IMG/VR virus record: IMGVR_UViG_3300035438_000406
Location: 1 to 34,883 of that record
Length of the DNA: 34,883 bases
Strand: one strand, 5' to 3'
DNA from: a virus
A program made the translations under genes and the position numbers. Under the pieces are notes generated by a model. The model saw only the letters and a program-made list of their open reading frames with translations. It ran no database searches and was not told the DNA's origin. This document shows, in pieces, positions 1 through 9,715 of this stretch (positions are counted from its first letter, which is position 1; every line of letters starts with the position of its first letter).

Positions 1-52
1 AAAAAACTATTTAAAATAAAATCTAAACCAAAAGTAATAAATCCTTTTTAAC

Positions 53-568
53 ATGTTAATAAAATTATTTGATGTACAAAATAATGTAGTAATACCAACT
101 GAACATTGTTATACCCTACATGCACTTAAGGATGTTATGGATGAATATCCGGAAAACTACATTAAGATATATCAGTACTTGTTTTATATGACATGTCCTA
201 ATCCTGATATGAATCCATTCTTTCATACACCAGAGATAGATAAAGAAGATTTAATTCTAACTGAAATAAAAGCTGAATTTTCTACTGAGGATAAAACAAT
301 ATATCAAGCATTAGTATTCTGCCAAAGATTATATGAAACTCCAACATATAGAGCATATAAAGGTATGGCATCTATGCTAGATAGATTAGCTAGATATATG
401 GAGACTACTCCAATTACTGCAGGAAGAGATGGTAATATAAATTCATTAGTTGCTGCAGCAAAAAACTTTGATCTTATTAGAGCTTCTTTTAAAGGAGTAT
501 ATAAAGATTTACAGGAAGAACAATCTAGTAAAGTTAGAGGAGGAATTGGTTTATCTTATGATTCTTAA
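53..568 (+). CDS. Conserved-type phage protein upstream of terminase; possible small terminase
   Basis: This 171-residue, mostly helical, soluble protein has no signal peptide or membrane segment. It lies 12 bases upstream of the large terminase gene and is transcribed with it, the position where many tailed phages keep the DNA-recognition (small) terminase subunit. That role is only a positional inference, because no helix-turn-helix is obvious. The first half holds an aromatic-rich stretch (KIYQYLFYMTCPNPDMNPFF, about residues 38-57). The second half is amphipathic helix ending in KVRGGIGL. The ATG at 53 follows an A/T-rich leader without a Shine-Dalgarno sequence, as elsewhere in the window. 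From memory, similar proteins occur beside TerL in crAss-like genomes. It could equally be a head-assembly accessory. Confidence 0.6.
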   Translation: MLIKLFDVQNNVVIPTEHCYTLHALKDVMDEYPENYIKIYQYLFYMTCPNPDMNPFFHTPEIDKEDLILTEIKAEFSTEDKTIYQALVFCQRLYETPTYRAYKGMASMLDRLARYMETTPITAGRDGNINSLVAAAKNFDLIRASFKGVYKDLQEEQSSKVRGGIGLSYDS

Positions 569-580
569 AATCAAGTAGTT

Positions 581-2785
581 ATGGAAAATATGTACACGGA
601 TATTCCCACCTGGGATAATGGAACATGGACTACTACATCTTTTGGTACAAGAAAAGAATTTGGTGAGTTTGTGTTTGCATTATTTAAAGAGCCGGGTGAA
701 TATGAGTTTGATGATGTTAGTAATAAAGTATTTATATCTGAATCAACAAAATTCAATATAGAGAAAGTATATTGTGTAGCTCCATTTAAATCTAAAGATT
801 TTATTAACTATTGGGAAGACCAAAAAGCTAAATGCAGATTAGGTGTAATAATTAAATCAGGACCTAAAACCTGGTTTCTTACAAGAGATTATTATATGTG
901 GTTAAACTTCTTACCTATCTTTGATAAGGAGGAACAAAAGTTTGGATTTGCTAAGATAAGAGATGCACAATATCATATGGCTTTATATGAGATACTTGCA
1001 GAGATAAACTACATGCACGTGGCTATTCTTAAAAAAAGACAGATAGCTAGTTCATACTTTCATGCAGGTAAACTCATTAATCAGTTATGGTTTGAAGCAG
1101 GGGTCACATTAAAAATGGGTGCCTCACTTAAAGATTACATCAATGAGAAAGGTACATGGAAGTTTTTATCTGAGTATGCAGCATTCTTAAATGAACATAC
1201 TGCATGGTATAGACCTATGTCTCCAGATAAAATAATGATGTGGCAACAAAAAATTGAGATAAGAAAAGGTGATAGAAAAGCTGAAATAGGACTTAAAGGT
1301 ACTATGCAAGGTATGTCTTTTGAAAAAGATCCAACAAATGGTGTAGGGGGTCCGGTTAAGTTCTTCTTTCATGAGGAAGCAGGAATTGCTCCCAAGATGG
1401 ATACAACCTTTGGATATATCAAGCCAGCACTTAAGTCTGGTATGATTACTACAGGATTATTTATTGCTGCAGGATCAGTAGGGGATCTTGATCAATGTGG
1501 TCCTTTAAAAAAAATGATACTTGATCCAATCAGTAATGATATATATCCAGTTAAAACTAATCTAATAGATAAAGATAATACATGGGGAGAATCAGGATTG
1601 TTTATACCTGAACAATGGTCAATGCCACCATATATAGATGACTATGGTAATTCACTTGTTCAAGAAGCATTAATTGCTTTAGATGAATACTTTGAGGAAA
1701 TCAAGAAAAATAAAGAACCTAAAGATTATCAACTTGAGGTATCTCAGCATCCAAGAAATATAGAAGAGGCATTTGCATTTAGAAAAGAGGCTAAGTTCCC
1801 ACCTCATCTTGTAAATGCTCAGATAAAAAGAATAGAAGAAAAAGAATACTCTTCAGAGTTTCTTGATATATCTAGAGATGAAACCGGTAAAGTAAAAGTA
1901 AAAGCTACTAATAAATTACCAATAGCAGAGTTTCCTATATCTAAGAAGACAGAAGATAAAACAGGTACATTAGTAGTATGGGAAAGACCAGTACCAGATC
2001 CTACATTTGGTATGTACTATGGTAGTATAGATCCTGTTGCAGAGGGAAAGACAACTACCTCAGACTCACTATGTTCTATATATATAATGAAAGCTCCAGT
2101 TGAAGTAACTAAGGTTACTAATGGTGAGGCTGAGACATTTATAGAAAGAGATAAAATTGTAGCAGCATGGTGCGGAAGATTTGATGATATCAATAAAACA
2201 CATGAAAGACTAGAGTTAATAATTGAATGGTATAATGCATGGACTATAGTAGAGAATAACATATCTCAATTTATAAACCACATGATATCAAGAAAGAAAC
2301 AAAGATATCTTGTACCAAGAAACAAAATAGTATTCTTAAAAGATTTAGGATCTAATGCAAATGTATTCCAAGAATACGGATGGAGAAATACAGGGGTACT
2401 ATTCAAGAACCATATGATCAGTTATACTCAAGATTTCTTAACTGAAGAGATAGATCATATACAGAAAGATGATGGTACTACTGTAAAGATACATTATGGT
2501 GTAGAAAGAATACCGGATATAATGTTAATGAAAGAAATGCAGGCTTATCAAGATGGACTCAACGTGGATAGGTTAGTAGCTTTTTCTGCATTAGTTTCAT
2601 TTCTTAAAATCCAACAAGCTAATATGGGTTACACAAAAAGAATTGTGAGAGATGAAGCAAGTAAAAAATTGGAAAATTCAAAAAATTTGTATACCTTAAA
2701 GAGTAGTCCTTTTAGACATATGGGTAGAAGTGGATTAGGTGAAAATCAAAAATTTAACAGATCACCATTTAAAAATTTAAAATAA
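581..2785 (+). CDS. terL: Terminase large subunit (TerL), ATPase-nuclease
   Basis: This is the packaging motor: an ATPase that drives DNA through the portal and a nuclease that cuts the concatemer. At 734 residues it is slightly long for TerL. In the ATPase domain, the P-loop region is around residues 149-160 (ILKKRQIASSYF), a degenerate Walker A without GK[ST]. Walker B with the catalytic glutamate is KFFFHEEAG (260-268), and a coupling-type segment follows near TGLFIAAGS (291-299). The RNase H-like nuclease domain shows the expected acidic triad: D484 in YGSIDP, E558 in TIVENN and D663 in NVDRLVAF. The C-terminal tail is basic and Asn/Ser-rich. The gene is followed after 6 bases by the portal gene. 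An alternative start at Met4 is possible. Family assignment is secure from motif order and context. Confidence 0.93.
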   Translation: MENMYTDIPTWDNGTWTTTSFGTRKEFGEFVFALFKEPGEYEFDDVSNKVFISESTKFNIEKVYCVAPFKSKDFINYWEDQKAKCRLGVIIKSGPKTWFLTRDYYMWLNFLPIFDKEEQKFGFAKIRDAQYHMALYEILAEINYMHVAILKKRQIASSYFHAGKLINQLWFEAGVTLKMGASLKDYINEKGTWKFLSEYAAFLNEHTAWYRPMSPDKIMMWQQKIEIRKGDRKAEIGLKGTMQGMSFEKDPTNGVGGPVKFFFHEEAGIAPKMDTTFGYIKPALKSGMITTGLFIAAGSVGDLDQCGPLKKMILDPISNDIYPVKTNLIDKDNTWGESGLFIPEQWSMPPYIDDYGNSLVQEALIALDEYFEEIKKNKEPKDYQLEVSQHPRNIEEAFAFRKEAKFPPHLVNAQIKRIEEKEYSSEFLDISRDETGKVKVKATNKLPIAEFPISKKTEDKTGTLVVWERPVPDPTFGMYYGSIDPVAEGKTTTSDSLCSIYIMKAPVEVTKVTNGEAETFIERDKIVAAWCGRFDDINKTHERLELIIEWYNAWTIVENNISQFINHMISRKKQRYLVPRNKIVFLKDLGSNANVFQEYGWRNTGVLFKNHMISYTQDFLTEEIDHIQKDDGTTVKIHYGVERIPDIMLMKEMQAYQDGLNVDRLVAFSALVSFLKIQQANMGYTKRIVRDEASKKLENSKNLYTLKSSPFRHMGRSGLGENQKFNRSPFKNLK

Positions 2786-2791
2786 AAGAAT

Positions 2792-5542
2792 ATGCAAGTA
2801 TATAATGCACTACAGTTAAAAAAAGGAGCAAAGACAGAACACAACAGGTTAGGTAGTATAACTCAACCTTTACAGTTTATTCCTAAAGCAGAAAAAGATG
2901 ATAAGTGGGCAGCTTGGAATCTTGACTGGTTAGAGTGGAATGGTCTTAAACAGATTAAGAGAAATGCCCGTAGGTTAATGAAAAACTATAAGTTAGCTAA
3001 AGGTGTTATTGATAAGTCTGACTACATTGTAGAGGAAGATAATGATTATAGAGATATAATTGAAACTCTTACTAAAGAAGATTCTTCTGCACTTGAACTT
3101 AAATTTTATCCAATTATACCCAATGTAATTAATGTTCTTGTAGCTGAGTTTGCTAAAAGATCAAGTAAATTAACATACCGTGCTGTTGATGAAGGATCAT
3201 ATAATGATATGATGGAGCAAAAAAGACAAATGGTAGAAGACACATTAATGCAAGATGCACAGATGAAGATAACATCTGCATTAATTGAACAAGGTCTTAA
3301 TCCAGAATCTCCAGAAGCACAAGAAAAATTAAATCCAGAAAAACTTAAAACATTACCTGAAATAGAACAATTCTTTAAAAAAGATTACAGATCTATAGTA
3401 GAGCAATGGGCTTCTCATCAACATGAAGTTGATACTGAAAGATTCAGAATGGATGAGTTAGAAGAAAGAGGTTTTAGAGATATGCTTATTACAGACAGAG
3501 AGTTCTGGCATATGCGTATGATGGAAGATGATTATGATGTAGAATTATGGAATCCTGTGCTTACATTTTATCATAAATCTCCTGATGCAGGATACATATC
3601 ACAATCTAACTGGGTTGGTAAAACTGACATGTTAACTGTAGCAGATGTTATTGACAAGTATGGATATATGATGAATGAAGATCAGATGGCATCACTAGAA
3701 GCTATCTATCCTATCAGATCTGCGGGATATAACATTGGTGGTACTCAGAATGACGGATCATTTTATGATGCAACTAAATCACATGAGTGGAATACTAACA
3801 TGCCTTCATTAGGATTCAGACAATATTCTACTGCAGCAGCTAATAGTATATTCAACGGAGGAGATATTGTTAATTACATACTTAGAGAAGGAGAAGATTA
3901 TTATGATCAAGGTACTGCATATCTATTACGTTGTACTACAGCATATTGGAAATCTCAAAGAAAAGTAGGTCACTTAACTAAAGTTACTGACTCAGGTGAA
4001 GTAATTACAGAAATTATTACTGAAGACTATAAAGTAACAGACTCACCCGTATATGATACAAGACTCTTTAAAAATAAAACTAAAGACAATATTGTATATG
4101 GTGAGCATATAGACTGGATTTGGATTAATGAGGTATGGGGTGGTATTAAAGTTGGACCAAACATTCCTTCTTTCTGGGGTATGAATAACCCTGGTGGATT
4201 TACTCCTATATATATTGGTGTTGATAAACAAAACATAGGGCCACTTAGATTTCAATTTAAAGGTGATAATAGTTTATACGGATGTAAACTACCAGTAGAA
4301 GGTGCAGTATTCTCAGATAGAAATACTAAGTCAACTGCATTAATAGACTTAATGAAACCTTTTCAAATAGGATATAATATTGTTAATAACCAAATAGCAG
4401 ATATTTTAGTAGATGAGTTAGGTACAGTTATCTTATTAGATCAGAATGCATTACCAAGACACTCTATGGGTGAAGACTGGGGTAAAAACAATTTAGCTAA
4501 AGCTTATGTAGCAATGAAGAATTTTCAGATGCTTCCTTTAGATACTAGTATTACTAATACAGAGAATGCTCTTAACTTCCAACACTTTCAGAAATTAGAC
4601 TTAGAACAGACTAATAGGTTAATGTCAAGGATACAATTAGCTACATATATGAAACAACAAGCATATGAAGTTATAGGTATTAATCCACAAAGAATGGGTC
4701 AGCAGTTATCTCAACAAACTGCAACAGGTGTAGAACAAGCAGTTGGATCATCTTATGCTCAAACAGAAATGTACTTTATACAACACTCAGATTACTTAAT
4801 GCCAAGAGTACATCAGATGAGAACAGATCTTGCACAATTTTATCAATCTACTAAACCTTCTGCAAGATTATCATATATGACTTCTGCAGATGAAAAAGTA
4901 AATTTTCAGATTAATGGTACAGATTTATTAATGAGAGATCTTAATATATTTGCAACTACTAAAGCTAACTATAGAGCAGTATTAGAGCAATTAAAAAATA
5001 TGGCAATATCTAATAATACTACAGGAGCTTCAATATATGACTTAGGAAGATTAATGCAGTCAGAAAGTATATCTGAATTAAACAGTGTACTTAAAGATTC
5101 TGAGCAAAAAGTTAAAGCACAGAAAAATGCAGAAATGAAACATCAACAAGACATGCAAGATCAAGCATTAAAAGCAAGAGCGGAAGATGAAAAACTTAAA
5201 AGAGATTCAGAAGACATTAGAGGAGAAAAAGATAGACAGAGAGATATTCTTGTTGCTGAAATTAGGTCTGCTGGATTTGGTGCTACACAAGATATTAATC
5301 AAAATCAACAATCTGATTACAATGATACTCTAAAAGAAATACAAAACTCAGAACAGTTTACTAGTCAAATGAGTCTTGAGAGACAAAAAGAATCTAATAG
5401 GACTTCTAGCAATAATCAAAAGACAGAATTAGAGAGAGAAAAACTCATGGTTCAACAAAATATTGCTGATAAACAATTACAAATTGCTAGAGAAAACAAA
5501 AATAAATTTGACTCTAATAAAAAATCTGATAACAAAAAATAA
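2792..5542 (+). CDS. Portal protein
   Basis: This is probably the dodecameric portal at the unique capsid vertex, the docking site for TerL and later for the ring proteins of the short tail. The 916-residue length, position directly after TerL and position before the scaffold and capsid genes support the call. The protein is acidic to neutral with long helical stretches. The core includes a clip/stem-like helical part around residues 200-260 and a large wing region in the middle. From about residue 770 to the end it is a Gln/Lys/Glu-rich, nearly uninterrupted coiled-coil tail, as expected for an extended crown or barrel entering the capsid. No catalytic motif is visible. Context carries most of the weight, since portal folds share little sequence. 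It is probably co-transcribed with terL. Confidence 0.85.
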   Translation: MQVYNALQLKKGAKTEHNRLGSITQPLQFIPKAEKDDKWAAWNLDWLEWNGLKQIKRNARRLMKNYKLAKGVIDKSDYIVEEDNDYRDIIETLTKEDSSALELKFYPIIPNVINVLVAEFAKRSSKLTYRAVDEGSYNDMMEQKRQMVEDTLMQDAQMKITSALIEQGLNPESPEAQEKLNPEKLKTLPEIEQFFKKDYRSIVEQWASHQHEVDTERFRMDELEERGFRDMLITDREFWHMRMMEDDYDVELWNPVLTFYHKSPDAGYISQSNWVGKTDMLTVADVIDKYGYMMNEDQMASLEAIYPIRSAGYNIGGTQNDGSFYDATKSHEWNTNMPSLGFRQYSTAAANSIFNGGDIVNYILREGEDYYDQGTAYLLRCTTAYWKSQRKVGHLTKVTDSGEVITEIITEDYKVTDSPVYDTRLFKNKTKDNIVYGEHIDWIWINEVWGGIKVGPNIPSFWGMNNPGGFTPIYIGVDKQNIGPLRFQFKGDNSLYGCKLPVEGAVFSDRNTKSTALIDLMKPFQIGYNIVNNQIADILVDELGTVILLDQNALPRHSMGEDWGKNNLAKAYVAMKNFQMLPLDTSITNTENALNFQHFQKLDLEQTNRLMSRIQLATYMKQQAYEVIGINPQRMGQQLSQQTATGVEQAVGSSYAQTEMYFIQHSDYLMPRVHQMRTDLAQFYQSTKPSARLSYMTSADEKVNFQINGTDLLMRDLNIFATTKANYRAVLEQLKNMAISNNTTGASIYDLGRLMQSESISELNSVLKDSEQKVKAQKNAEMKHQQDMQDQALKARAEDEKLKRDSEDIRGEKDRQRDILVAEIRSAGFGATQDINQNQQSDYNDTLKEIQNSEQFTSQMSLERQKESNRTSSNNQKTELEREKLMVQQNIADKQLQIARENKNKFDSNKKSDNKK

Positions 5543-5623
5543 CACTTAGCCATATAATGCCAAAAATGAAAAAATAAAATTAAACAAATCTAAATTTTAG
5601 AAGTTTATTTGCATTAAAATAGT

Positions 5624-5631
5624 TATATTAT
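5624..5631 (+). promoter_or_regulatory. Candidate -7 promoter element before the scaffold gene
   Basis: The octamer TATATTAT lies 24 bases upstream of the ATG at 5656, in a 113-base intergenic region. It is identical to the elements at 14755 and 18455, and similar to the Bacteroidota -7 consensus TAnnTTTG. No good TTTG sits at the usual distance upstream, so it is weaker than the others. Confidence 0.4.
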
Positions 5632-5655
5632 TTATAGTAACATAAAGACCAACAT

Positions 5656-6909
5656 ATGAATACTGAAGAACAAACAACTCAAGAAAACACTACTGTATCA
5701 CAAGTAGATGTAAACTTGGATGAATTATTTGGAATGCCTGGGGCAGAAAACGTGATGCTACCAGAAGAAGAAGAGGAAAAGAAATCTCTTTTTACTAAGG
5801 ATAAAAAAACTGATTATGAGTTCCTTGACAGCAAAACTGGTGTAACAAGTAAACCAGATACGGCAGAGCAGACTATTACTAAGGAAGAAGTCCAAGAAAC
5901 TATTGATGAGTTAGATGGACTTATTGCTCAGGAAGAAGATGCAGGTAACAAAGGAAGACCAAAGATAGATAAGTCAGGTCTTCATGAGTTAGCAGCTAAG
6001 ATGATAGAAGAGGGTACTCTATTTGGATTTGATGATGATAAAGATTTAGAAGAATATACTACTAAAGACTTTAGAGAGTTATTTGAAGCCAACTTTCAAG
6101 AGAAAGAAAGAAAAATTAAAGAGGCAGCTCCTAAAGATTTCTTTAATGCATTACCTGATGAATTGAAAACTGCAGCTAAGTATGTAGCAGATGGTGGACA
6201 AGATCTTAAAGGTTTATTCAGAACTCTTGCACAAGTAGAAGAAGTATTTGAACTTGATGCAGATGATGAGAATCACCAAGCAGAAATTGCAAGACAATAT
6301 CTTTGGGCTACTAATTTTGGTACACCAGAAGAAATAGAGTCAGAGATTGAAGACTGGGCAGATGTAGATAAGTTAGGACAAAAAGCTAGACAGTTTAAAC
6401 CTAAGTTAGATAGAATGCAAGAAGAGATAGTATCTAGAAAACTTGCAGAACAGGAAAATAAAAAGGAACAACAAGTACAAGCTGCTAAAGTATATACAGA
6501 TAATGTATATAACGTATTATCAGTAGGTGAATTAGATGGTGTTAAACTAGATAAGAAAGTACAAAACATGTTATACAGTGGATTAGTTCAACCAGCTTAT
6601 CCTTCTATATCAGGTAAACCTACTAACTTACTTGGACACTTATTAGAAAAATATCAGTTTGTAGAACCAAGACATGATCTTATTGCTGAAGCTCTTTGGC
6701 TATTGGCAGATCCAGAAGGGTATAAAAGTAAGATTAAAGATCAAGGTACTAAAATTGCTACTGAAAAAACTGTAAGAATGTTAAAAACTGAAGAAGGTAA
6801 AAAAATTGCTTCATCTATTCCACATGAAGAAAGAGCACAAACTAGAAAAACAGGATCAAACAATACAGTCTCAAGAACAGGTGGCAACAACATGTTTAAA
6901 AGATTTTAA
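5656..6909 (+). CDS. Putative scaffold/capsid assembly protein
   Basis: This 417-residue, strongly acidic and mostly helical protein lies between portal and major capsid genes, the usual place for a scaffold. The first 150 residues are rich in Glu and Asp (for example LPEEEEEKKS near residues 36-45) and look disordered. The middle is predicted helix or coiled coil. The C-terminal about 45 residues turn basic and end in NNMFKRF, reminiscent of the basic tails by which phage scaffolds bind capsid protein. No Ser/His/Asp protease arrangement is evident, so a maturation protease is less likely. It follows a 113-base gap with a candidate promoter. The function is inferred from position and composition, not from a recognised domain. 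Confidence 0.65.
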   Translation: MNTEEQTTQENTTVSQVDVNLDELFGMPGAENVMLPEEEEEKKSLFTKDKKTDYEFLDSKTGVTSKPDTAEQTITKEEVQETIDELDGLIAQEEDAGNKGRPKIDKSGLHELAAKMIEEGTLFGFDDDKDLEEYTTKDFRELFEANFQEKERKIKEAAPKDFFNALPDELKTAAKYVADGGQDLKGLFRTLAQVEEVFELDADDENHQAEIARQYLWATNFGTPEEIESEIEDWADVDKLGQKARQFKPKLDRMQEEIVSRKLAEQENKKEQQVQAAKVYTDNVYNVLSVGELDGVKLDKKVQNMLYSGLVQPAYPSISGKPTNLLGHLLEKYQFVEPRHDLIAEALWLLADPEGYKSKIKDQGTKIATEKTVRMLKTEEGKKIASSIPHEERAQTRKTGSNNTVSRTGGNNMFKRF

Positions 6910-6919
6910 AAAAGTATTA

Positions 6920-6940
6920 TAAATAAATAAATAAATAAAT
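6920..6940 (+). repeat. Tandem TAAA repeat in the capsid gene leader
   Basis: Five TAAA units plus a final T lie immediately upstream of the capsid start at 6945. They form an unstructured A/T-rich leader. Bacteroidota initiate without Shine-Dalgarno pairing, so this may serve as a strong ribosome-loading region for the most highly expressed phage gene. Confidence 0.7.
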
Positions 6941-6944
6941 ACAA

Positions 6945-8561
6945 ATGGCAACTCCAGTATTAAATAATGGGATTTTCTTGCGTGATACGGCATACAATGC
7001 TAGTTCACATGTAGATTCTTACCATTTACAGAACATGCTAAAAGATGCAGAACCAATGGATTTAGGTCCAGTAGACTTATGGGCTATGGCTCAAAAAGTT
7101 GAAATGCCTTTATACCAGTTGTCTTCTTTTGGTGGAAAAAATGTTATCAATGTAGATAACGCACGTGGTGAGTATAAATGGCAAACTCCACTATCAATTG
7201 ATCTTCCTTACATAGTTGAAGATATTGAGCCAGCAAATGCAGCAAAAGGTATTGAAGGTACTACTTTCAAAATCAAGTTAAACAAGCGTGAATTTGGACA
7301 TGGTGATATCATCACTTATGACAAATACAATGGTTGTGAGATGTACATTACTGCTGATGACATTTTACCAATTGGTGATGGTTTTATCTACACTGTACAG
7401 TTAGTTAACAATGATAACTACAAGTATCTTGATAATGCTTATTTAGCTAATGGTACTAAAGTATTCCGTAAAGGTTCTGCTAGAGGTGAGTATGGTGAGA
7501 GATTCTCAGACATCCAAACTAACACAGGATTCCGTGAGTACTATAACTTTGTTGGTGGTGCTGAAGCTCACGTTCATTACTCTATCTCTTCTAGAGCAGA
7601 TTTAATGATCAAAGGTGGAATGAATGCAGATGGTACAGTTCCTGTAACTGAAATCTGGAGATCTCACTTAAAAGGTTTAGATCCATCTATTTCATCTTTG
7701 GATGACATGGTTAAAGTAATGGGTAAAGACTCAGTTAAAAAAGCATTTGACAATGGTGATTTATCAAGAACTTTCTTGACAAACATGGAAGCTGCTCACT
7801 TAACTAAAATTGCTTCTGATATTGAGACTTACCTTATGTGGGGACACGGGGGTAGAGTACGTCAAGATGGACCTGATGATGTAAGATTATCTGTAGGTTT
7901 GTGGAAACAATTAGACAACTCTTTCAAAAGAATTTATAACAAAAATAACTTTAACTTGGATTTATTCAGAGGTGAGTTATATAACTTCTTTAATGGTAAA
8001 GTTGAATTCCAAGGACCAGATCCTAAACGTCAACTTGTTGTTCAAACAGGTATGGGTGGTATGCGTATGGTTAATGAAGCAATTAAACAAGAAGCTATTT
8101 CTTCAGGTTTATTGATTCAAGCTGCTGATATTGGTGCTATCACTGGTAAAGGTATGGACTTAAACTTTGGATTTGCTTACACTTCTTACGTTATTCCATT
8201 CTTGGCTAATGTGAAATTTGTACTTAATCCTGCATTTGATAATGTTCACACTAATGATATTGAGAATCCAATTATTGATGGTTTCCCATTATCTTCTTAT
8301 TCATTCATTATTTTTGATATCACAGATAACACTAATGACAACATTTACATGTTGAAATTATCTTGGGATAATCAATTGAAATGGTGGTACCAAAATGGTA
8401 CAATGGATTATATGGGTAGATCTCAAGGATTCCAGTCTTCTGGACAATTCAACGGATACCGTGTAATGATGTCTCAAACAATGCCAGCTATTTGGGTTAA
8501 AGATCCAACTAAAGTATTGAAAATTGTTATGAGAAATCCAATCACAGGTGGATCATTCTAA
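6945..8561 (+). CDS. Major capsid protein (HK97-fold, crAss-like)
   Basis: This 538-residue protein is the best candidate for the HK97-fold coat that builds the icosahedral head. Its place is right (TerL, portal, scaffold-like, then this gene), its length suits crAss-like coat proteins, and a strong intrinsic terminator follows it. Its codon choice also stands out: CGT for Arg and C-ending codons for Asn and Phe are frequent, while neighbours use AGA, AAT and TTT almost exclusively, as expected for a very highly expressed gene. There are no long low-complexity parts, signal peptide or membrane segments. Gly-rich motifs such as QTGMGGMRM lie in the second half. The leader is a TAAA repeat. I did not recognise a cleavable pro-peptide. 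The call rests on context, size and expression signals. Confidence 0.85.
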   Translation: MATPVLNNGIFLRDTAYNASSHVDSYHLQNMLKDAEPMDLGPVDLWAMAQKVEMPLYQLSSFGGKNVINVDNARGEYKWQTPLSIDLPYIVEDIEPANAAKGIEGTTFKIKLNKREFGHGDIITYDKYNGCEMYITADDILPIGDGFIYTVQLVNNDNYKYLDNAYLANGTKVFRKGSARGEYGERFSDIQTNTGFREYYNFVGGAEAHVHYSISSRADLMIKGGMNADGTVPVTEIWRSHLKGLDPSISSLDDMVKVMGKDSVKKAFDNGDLSRTFLTNMEAAHLTKIASDIETYLMWGHGGRVRQDGPDDVRLSVGLWKQLDNSFKRIYNKNNFNLDLFRGELYNFFNGKVEFQGPDPKRQLVVQTGMGGMRMVNEAIKQEAISSGLLIQAADIGAITGKGMDLNFGFAYTSYVIPFLANVKFVLNPAFDNVHTNDIENPIIDGFPLSSYSFIIFDITDNTNDNIYMLKLSWDNQLKWWYQNGTMDYMGRSQGFQSSGQFNGYRVMMSQTMPAIWVKDPTKVLKIVMRNPITGGSF

Positions 8562-8580
8562 TATGTCAAACTAGAAAAAT

Positions 8581-8612
8581 AAAAAAGGAGGGGATTAAAC
8601 TCCTCCTTTTTT
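8581..8612 (+). terminator. Intrinsic terminator after the capsid gene
   Basis: An 11-base perfect inverted repeat (AAAAAAGGAGG at 8581-8591 with CCTCCTTTTTT at 8602-8612) encloses a 10-base loop, and the right arm ends in a T run. It lies 19 bases after the capsid stop codon, so it ends the head transcript or stabilises its 3' end. Confidence 0.9.
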
Positions 8613-8614
8613 AT

Positions 8615-8622
8615 TATATTTA
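8615..8622 (+). promoter_or_regulatory. Candidate -7 promoter element after the capsid terminator
   Basis: TATATTTA lies directly behind the terminator and 31 bases before the ATG at 8653. It matches the -7 elements found before other transcription units here (consensus TATATT[AT]). No clear TTTG lies at the -33 position. Confidence 0.4.
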
Positions 8623-8652
8623 CAATTATAAACATTTTAAAACCAACACAAA

Positions 8653-9663
8653 ATGGATTTTACACACGTAGAAGTATTAAACGTTAACAAGAGTAATAAG
8701 ATCTCTGTTAAACCTTATTTTGACAACTCAATGTCAAACATGGGATTAGAACATTATGGCCAATCATTATTTGATGGTGTTAAACATTATGAGCAACTAG
8801 CTTGCTTAGAACAAAATGGAGTAGTAAGATATGTAACAGGATTAAATGAATTTGCTCCTGAGATTAAATTATTACCAGCAGATGAAAGAATTGCAAAAGT
8901 TAGAGAGATCAGAATTGCAGTAGCTGAATTAGAAAAAGAATTAGCAGCTAATGTAGTAGATATTGATAGCCCAACATTCTGGAATGATATCAAGTTACTT
9001 AATCCAAGTAATAAAGATTTCTGGAATAAAATAAATATGTCATGTGGTAATGATCCAGTATACCTAGATCCTGCAAATCCATATGATAGAATTAAACTAT
9101 ATGCTGTTGAAGCTGGAGGATTCTCTCTTATATCAAGAAGTTATGATGATGCTAGATCAAAAGCAGTTCCACCAAAATTTTATTTAGATAAAGTTACAGA
9201 AACAAGTGGAATTAAAACTGAATACAAAAAACTTAAAAATAAAGCACTTGCTGAATTACAAAAACTATTTGATAAAAATAGTACTAAATTATTCTACATT
9301 GCTAAATCTGTTGATACTGCAAGTATACAGTATAAAAAACATACACCTAATGATGTTATCTATGACAATATGGATAGACATATTAATGGTGAAGGTACAG
9401 AAGGAAACAAAGAAAGAGCTGCAAAAGGTTTCTTAGAAGCTGCTGCTTTAGATATGGAAACATTAAAAATTAAAGCAATTGTTAAAGATTCCATATTTTT
9501 TAAGTATATTATTAATAAGTCAGATGGACATATCTATCATACTAAGACAAATAGCTTACTTGGTAGAAATGTTTCAGATGTAACTGAGTTCTTAAGAAAC
9601 CCTTTAAATGAGGATATCTTAAAGGATTTAAATGCACAAGTTGAAAAACTGTGGAATATGTAA
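8653..9663 (+). CDS. Unidentified 336-residue protein downstream of the capsid gene
   Basis: I do not recognise this family. It is a soluble protein of mixed helix and strand with no signal peptide, membrane segment or catalytic motif. A helical, Glu/Ala-rich part lies near residues 76-95. A Trp-containing, repeated-looking stretch (SPTFWNDIKLLNPSNKDFWN) follows around 106-125. A Lys-rich helix lies near 190-210. It sits alone between two strong terminators and behind a candidate promoter, so it is transcribed separately from the head genes, perhaps in different amounts. Position suggests a capsid-associated or auxiliary protein, but this is inference only. Codon use is the normal AT-rich type, unlike the capsid gene. 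Confidence 0.75.
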   Translation: MDFTHVEVLNVNKSNKISVKPYFDNSMSNMGLEHYGQSLFDGVKHYEQLACLEQNGVVRYVTGLNEFAPEIKLLPADERIAKVREIRIAVAELEKELAANVVDIDSPTFWNDIKLLNPSNKDFWNKINMSCGNDPVYLDPANPYDRIKLYAVEAGGFSLISRSYDDARSKAVPPKFYLDKVTETSGIKTEYKKLKNKALAELQKLFDKNSTKLFYIAKSVDTASIQYKKHTPNDVIYDNMDRHINGEGTEGNKERAAKGFLEAAALDMETLKIKAIVKDSIFFKYIINKSDGHIYHTKTNSLLGRNVSDVTEFLRNPLNEDILKDLNAQVEKLWNM

Positions 9664-9673
9664 ATAACTCTAG

Positions 9674-9703
9674 AGTATACCAGTAATTCTGGTATACTTT
9701 TTT
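9674..9703 (+). terminator. Intrinsic terminator
   Basis: A 10-base perfect stem (AGTATACCAG at 9674-9683 with CTGGTATACT at 9689-9698) with a 5-base TAATT loop runs into a T tract. It ends the single-gene unit at 8653-9663, just before the block of small basic genes. Confidence 0.9.
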
Positions 9704-9715
9704 AAACTATATATC

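Noticed and set aside
6273-6569. Minus-strand ORF (98 codons) inside the scaffold gene
   Set aside because: It is Ser/Leu/Cys-biased translation opposite a Glu/Lys-rich gene, has no leader context and no neighbours on that strand.
9206-9436. Out-of-frame + strand ORF in the gene at 8653
   Set aside because: Leu/Ile/Lys-biased frame shadow; the main frame is continuous and no slippery site is evident.
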